Below, piece after piece: positions 6,791 to 10,041 of a DNA stretch of 10,041 nucleotides. Origin of the DNA: JBHIDQ01 sp046760155. Its GTDB lineage: Bacteria; Chloroflexota; Dehalococcoidia; Dehalococcoidales; RBG-16-60-22. The stretch is from the NCBI GenBank assembly GCA_046760155.1, contig JBHIDQ010000053.1, forward strand, positions 1 to 10,041. The letters run 5' to 3'. How positions within the stretch are numbered: the first letter of the stretch is position 1; every line of letters starts with the position of its first letter. The notes under the pieces were generated by a model. That model was not told the DNA's origin. It made no database searches and saw only the letters and a program-made list of their open reading frames with translations. The translations under genes were made by a program, and so were the position numbers.

Positions 6791-6815
6791 TTCTCCCTTC
6801 TGAATGAAGAGAGGA
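6791..6815 (+). other. RNA hairpin between tal and rho
   Basis: TTCTCCCTTC (6791-6800), a 5-base loop TGAAT, then GAAGAGAGGA (6806-6815) can pair over ten positions with one C-A mismatch and one G-U pair. A G-rich stretch follows instead of a T-run, so it is not a standard intrinsic terminator. It lies 21 bases before the rho start and just upstream of its ribosome binding site, where it could affect mRNA stability or rho expression. Confidence 0.4.
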
Positions 6816-6836
6816 ACTCGGGGGTGAGGTGATACC

Positions 6837-8093
6837 ATGAACATTGATGAACTAGAAAGCAAAAATAGAGAAGAGTTAGTTGCTCTGGCCAAGGAAAAGG
6901 GCATTTCTAGCCATGATGGCCTTGATAAGCAAGACCTTATTATGCTCTTGCTCCGGTCAGACATCGAGCAAGAGGGTCACACCTTCTGTCACGGCATCCT
7001 GGATATTATGGCTGATGGTTACGGCTTCCTCAGACAGGATACCCTGTTGCCCAACCACAGTGATGTCTATATTTCTCCATCCCAGATCCGCCGCTTTGGT
7101 CTGCGCAATGGAGACATGATTACCGGGCAGGGCAGGCCACCGAAAAGTAATGAGAAATACTACAGTCTGCTCCAGATAGTCGCCATTAACAATACCAACC
7201 CAGAACTAACCAAAGACCGACCTCACTTTGGCTCACTCACCGCTACCTTCCCTGACAAATTAATTAACCTAGAAACAGGGGACTTAACTACTCGTCTGCT
7301 CAACCTAATTGCTCCCATCGGTCGTGGACAACGAGGCTTAATCGTGTCACCGCCCAAGGCCGGCAAGACAATGCTGCTCAAATCCATCGCCAATGCCACC
7401 GCTGCTCACTATGATGATGTTCACTTGCTCGTATGCCTTATTGGTGAGCGACCGGAGGAGGTTACTGATATGAAGCGTTCGGTCAAAGGAGAGGTGATCG
7501 GTGCCACTTTTGACGAGATGGTGGAAAACCAGACCCGTGTCGCTGAGTTAGCCTTAGAGAGAGCCAAGCGAATCGTCGAAAGTGGTAAAGATGTCCTCAT
7601 CCTCCTTGACGGCATTACCCGCCTTACTCGAGCCTATAACCTGGCGATGCCCTCCAGCGGCCGCACTTTATCTGGTGGTATTGACCCCGTTGCCCTCCAT
7701 CCCGCCAAACGGTTTTTTGGCGCTGCCCGTAACACGGCAGAGGGTGGCAGCTTAACAATCATTGCCACCTGTCTAGTTGACACTGGCAGCCGCATGGATG
7801 ACCTAATTTATGAGGAGTTCAAAGGAACCGGCAATATGGAGCTTCACCTCGACCGTCGATTATCGGAACGCCGCATCTTCCCAGCTATAGATATTCAGCG
7901 CAGTGGCACCAGACGCGAAGAGTTGTTAATCGATGAAGAGAGCTTAAAGCAAGTATGGCTGCTGAGACGCATGGTGGCCATGATTGCCTCTGACTCTAAC
8001 AACTTTGTTGAAGCTACGGAGAGAATCCTGGACCGCCTACGCAAGACCAAAACCAACGCCGAGTTCCTGGCTAACCTGAATAAGGAGATGTAA
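6837..8093 (+). CDS. rho: Transcription termination factor Rho, 418 residues
   Basis: Rho is a ring-shaped hexameric RNA helicase that ends transcription at unstructured, untranslated RNA. Its length equals the compact E. coli type, without the large N-terminal insertions seen in some phyla. Visible in order are the Rho N-terminal helical domain (ELVALAKEKGI, 13-23), the cold-shock-like RNA-binding fold (GILDIMADGYGFLR 53-66, DVYISPSQIRRFGLRNGD), Walker A PPKAGKT (172-178), catalytic Glu in GERPEEV (203-209), R-loop VKGEVIGATFDE, Walker B ILLDGITRLTRAYN (255-268), Q-loop PSSGRTLSGGIDP (272-284) and GTRREELL near the end. DGITR replaces the usual DSITR; that serine is a bicyclomycin contact in E. 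coli Rho. The start has GAGGTGAT about 5 bases upstream. It follows tal by 55 bases with a hairpin in between, probably in the same transcript. Confidence 0.98.
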   Translation: MNIDELESKNREELVALAKEKGISSHDGLDKQDLIMLLLRSDIEQEGHTFCHGILDIMADGYGFLRQDTLLPNHSDVYISPSQIRRFGLRNGDMITGQGRPPKSNEKYYSLLQIVAINNTNPELTKDRPHFGSLTATFPDKLINLETGDLTTRLLNLIAPIGRGQRGLIVSPPKAGKTMLLKSIANATAAHYDDVHLLVCLIGERPEEVTDMKRSVKGEVIGATFDEMVENQTRVAELALERAKRIVESGKDVLILLDGITRLTRAYNLAMPSSGRTLSGGIDPVALHPAKRFFGAARNTAEGGSLTIIATCLVDTGSRMDDLIYEEFKGTGNMELHLDRRLSERRIFPAIDIQRSGTRREELLIDEESLKQVWLLRRMVAMIASDSNNFVEATERILDRLRKTKTNAEFLANLNKEM

Positions 8094-8127
8094 ATTTGCC
8101 CAGCAATGCCCAGAGAATCTCCCGCCC

Positions 8128-8155
8128 ATCAGGTGAACCTTCCTCTCTGCCTGAT
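8128..8155 (+). repeat. Small inverted repeat in the rho-STT3 gap
   Basis: ATCAGG (8128-8133) and CCTGAT (8150-8155) form a perfect 6-base stem that two G-U pairs can extend, leaving a loop of about 12 bases. No T-run follows. It lies just before AAGGA (8157-8161), the likely ribosome binding site of the next gene. It may have no function. The rest of the 80-base gap shows no promoter or terminator I can support. Confidence 0.25.
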
Positions 8156-8173
8156 TAAGGATAATGCCATAGT

Positions 8174-10041
8174 ATGAACCAGCAAACGGATAAAAAGCCA
8201 GAAGCTAAAGAAAACAGACTCTCCCCGGGACTTCTGGCTGGCATAATACTAATAGTCTTATTCTTCGGCATTTCACTATTTCTTCGAGTTTATCTCCCTT
8301 ATGAGCAAGTATTCACTGGTGAGTGGATAAAGTTTACCAGTGTCGACGCCTATTTCCATATGTATTTGGTAGACAACATAGTCCACAATTTTCCCCAGCT
8401 CACTGAGTTTGCCCCTTATTTACACTACCCTTTCGGCATCAAAATAGATAATATCCATTTTTATAACTGGCTACTGGCTGGTATTATCTGGGTGATTGGT
8501 TTAGGTTCACCAACCGAGCATACTATTGATACGGTCGCGGTGTATTTCCCAGCGGTTCTGGCAGCCCTGACGGTCATCCCGGTTTATTTCATCGGTAAAG
8601 AGCTATTCAATCGCTGGACTGGTGTGTTCGCGGCTGGCTTAATCGCAATACTGCCCGGTGAATATATGGGACGCTCAATACTGGGCTTCACTGACCACCA
8701 TGTTGCCGAGACATTATTTACTGCCACTACTATGCTGTTCCTGATTCTGGCGATCAAAACTTCTCGAGAAAGAGGATTAACTTTTAACCATCTCCAGAGC
8801 TGGGACTGGGTGACAATCCGTAAACCAATAATTTATAGCTTACTGGCTGGTCTTTTTTTAGGAATCTACCTTATCACCTGGATTGGGGCGCTGCTCTTTG
8901 TCTTCATCATTGCGGTCTATTTCTTTATCCAGTTCATAATTGACCACCTAAGGCGTCAATCAACTGACTATCTGGTCCCCGTTGGTGTTATCCTTTTCCT
9001 TTCTACGTTGATAATATATTTGCTATTTTCGCGCAGTACGCTTTCCTGGGTGTCTTTGGTCATCGCTCTACTTATTCCGATAGTTCTGAACATCGCCTCC
9101 CGACTAATGAAAAGTAAGAAAATTAGACCCGCCTATTATCCACTAGTAGTGGTTGGGCTGGGGGCGGTGGGGGTTGTCATCTTTTTTGCTATTGCACCTT
9201 CCTTCTCCCAGATGGTACTTAGTAGGTTCGACATCTTCACCTGGAGCGGTACCCGCACCATACTCGAAATGCAGCCACTACTTTCACCACGAGGTGAATT
9301 CACTTTTCAGCTCGCCTGGGGTAATTTCACCACCGGTTTTTTCCTCAGCTTTATCTCCTTAGGCATTTTGTTCTATCTAATTATGAAACATGGTAATGCC
9401 GAGAAGAGCCTTCTGGTAGTGTGGTGTCTGGTAATACTGCTGGCCACACTGGGGCAGCGCCGCTTCGCCTACTACTTTGCCGTTAATGTGGCACTGCTCA
9501 CCGGTTATCTATTATGGCTATTCGTCAAGCTCAATAATGAGAACCAGCCTCATGCCAGATACTTGAACATAGTTCTTTCTACAGCCCTGATTTTCTTCTT
9601 GGTCTTCTTTTCTAAACTTCATCCCTTACTGGTCGCTTTTAGTGTAGCTCTGCTAATCGTCTACATCTTATGGCAACTATTGCGCGTTATCGGACCCTGG
9701 TTATTAGAAACACCAAAGACAGCGGCACGTGAAAAAGCCAAGCCCAAAAAGATCCCGCAGGCAGGCTTCCATCTCACTACTAGACACGTAAATGTGGCCT
9801 TAGCCGTGGTCATTATATTGTTCCTCGTCTTCTACTTTAATATCCCACATTCAGTAGCTACTGCCTCTCAAACACACTTTTCTCCGAGTAATGCCTGGCT
9901 GAACTCTCTAACTTGGTTAAAGGAAAATACCCCTGAGCCTTTTGGTGACCCCGATGCCTATTACCAGCTCTACGAGCCACCACCGTTAGGAGAAAAATAT
10001 AAATACCCTGAAACCGCCTATGGGGTAATGTCCTGGGTTGA
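8174..10041 (+). CDS. STT3-family oligosaccharyltransferase (AglB/PglB-like), cut by right window edge
   Basis: This large membrane protein (622 codons, still open at the edge) should transfer a lipid-linked glycan to asparagine in N-x-S/T sites of exported proteins. After a charged cytoplasmic N-terminus (1-17) come more than ten hydrophobic segments, as expected for STT3. Motifs seen are SVDAYFHMYLVDN (57-69; first metal-binding Asp58), GRSILGFTDHHVAETLF (166-182; the archaeal-type DHHxxE second motif), TILEMQPL (362-369; the TIxE loop, Glu365), and LGQRRFAYYFAVNVALL (426-442). A lysine-rich loop (512-530) and another membrane segment (about 540-556) precede the C-terminal domain. The window ends at YGVMSWV plus GA, which must encode Asp or Glu next: this is the WWDYG motif, apparently with V for the second W. 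The start ATG has AAGGA 12 bases upstream. Archaeal aglB and campylobacterial pglB are relatives; I give no symbol because the closest type is unsettled. Confidence 0.92.
   Translation, partial: MNQQTDKKPEAKENRLSPGLLAGIILIVLFFGISLFLRVYLPYEQVFTGEWIKFTSVDAYFHMYLVDNIVHNFPQLTEFAPYLHYPFGIKIDNIHFYNWLLAGIIWVIGLGSPTEHTIDTVAVYFPAVLAALTVIPVYFIGKELFNRWTGVFAAGLIAILPGEYMGRSILGFTDHHVAETLFTATTMLFLILAIKTSRERGLTFNHLQSWDWVTIRKPIIYSLLAGLFLGIYLITWIGALLFVFIIAVYFFIQFIIDHLRRQSTDYLVPVGVILFLSTLIIYLLFSRSTLSWVSLVIALLIPIVLNIASRLMKSKKIRPAYYPLVVVGLGAVGVVIFFAIAPSFSQMVLSRFDIFTWSGTRTILEMQPLLSPRGEFTFQLAWGNFTTGFFLSFISLGILFYLIMKHGNAEKSLLVVWCLVILLATLGQRRFAYYFAVNVALLTGYLLWLFVKLNNENQPHARYLNIVLSTALIFFLVFFSKLHPLLVAFSVALLIVYILWQLLRVIGPWLLETPKTAAREKAKPKKIPQAGFHLTTRHVNVALAVVIILFLVFYFNIPHSVATASQTHFSPSNAWLNSLTWLKENTPEPFGDPDAYYQLYEPPPLGEKYKYPETAYGVMSWV

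Noticed and set aside
8128..8155. Inverted repeat after rho as a transcription terminator.
   Set aside because: The stem is only six pairs, the loop is long and no T-run follows, so the STT3 gene is probably read from the same transcript.
9153..9362. Plus-strand frame of 69 codons inside the STT3 gene.
   Set aside because: It is out of frame with an intact STT3 reading frame whose motifs continue on both sides.
10037..10041. Possible TGA stop at the very end of the window.
   Set aside because: The TGA is out of frame: the STT3 frame reads GTT then an incomplete GA codon, so the gene continues beyond the window.

Overview
The window looks like a piece of a bacterial chromosome made of housekeeping genes in two divergent transcription units. 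The best guess for the source is a Chloroflexota bacterium, probably near the Dehalococcoidia. Three things point there, all from memory of these families: a long insertion in SecA before its EFGFDYLRDNM block, a PRPP synthetase of the GRTDKKDQPR type, and a bacterial gene for an STT3 oligosaccharyltransferase with archaeal-like motifs. This is moderate-confidence inference, not proof. No mobile element, CRISPR array, tRNA or rRNA is visible.

The left unit runs on the minus strand from about 4181 down to the left edge: prs (PRPP synthetase), a small DUF2007-type protein, secA (preprotein translocase ATPase), then an unrecognised gene cut by the window edge. Genes in this unit are 8 bases apart, 24 bases apart, or overlap by 8, which suggests one operon.

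The 339-base gap (4145-4483) between prs and pyrG is the regulatory centre. It holds an extended -10 promoter for prs and two tandem promoters for pyrG, one of them a perfect TTGACA-N17-TATAAT. Between the two sides lies a cluster of three CCGAG half-sites in inverted arrangement, a candidate shared operator.

The right unit runs on the plus strand: pyrG (CTP synthase), a short transaldolase directly abutting it, rho (transcription terminator), and a large membrane protein of the STT3 family cut off at 10041 inside its catalytic WWDYG-like motif.

The genes near the divergent promoters share a theme. Transaldolase feeds the ribose 5-phosphate pool, Prs turns ribose 5-phosphate into PRPP, and PyrG makes CTP at the end of the pyrimidine route. 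SecA and STT3 serve export and modification of proteins at the membrane, and Rho serves transcription. I see no wholly new system. The most unusual points are the STT3 with an apparent SWVD in place of SWWD, the Rho substitution at a bicyclomycin-contact position, and the operator-like repeats between the divergent promoters.
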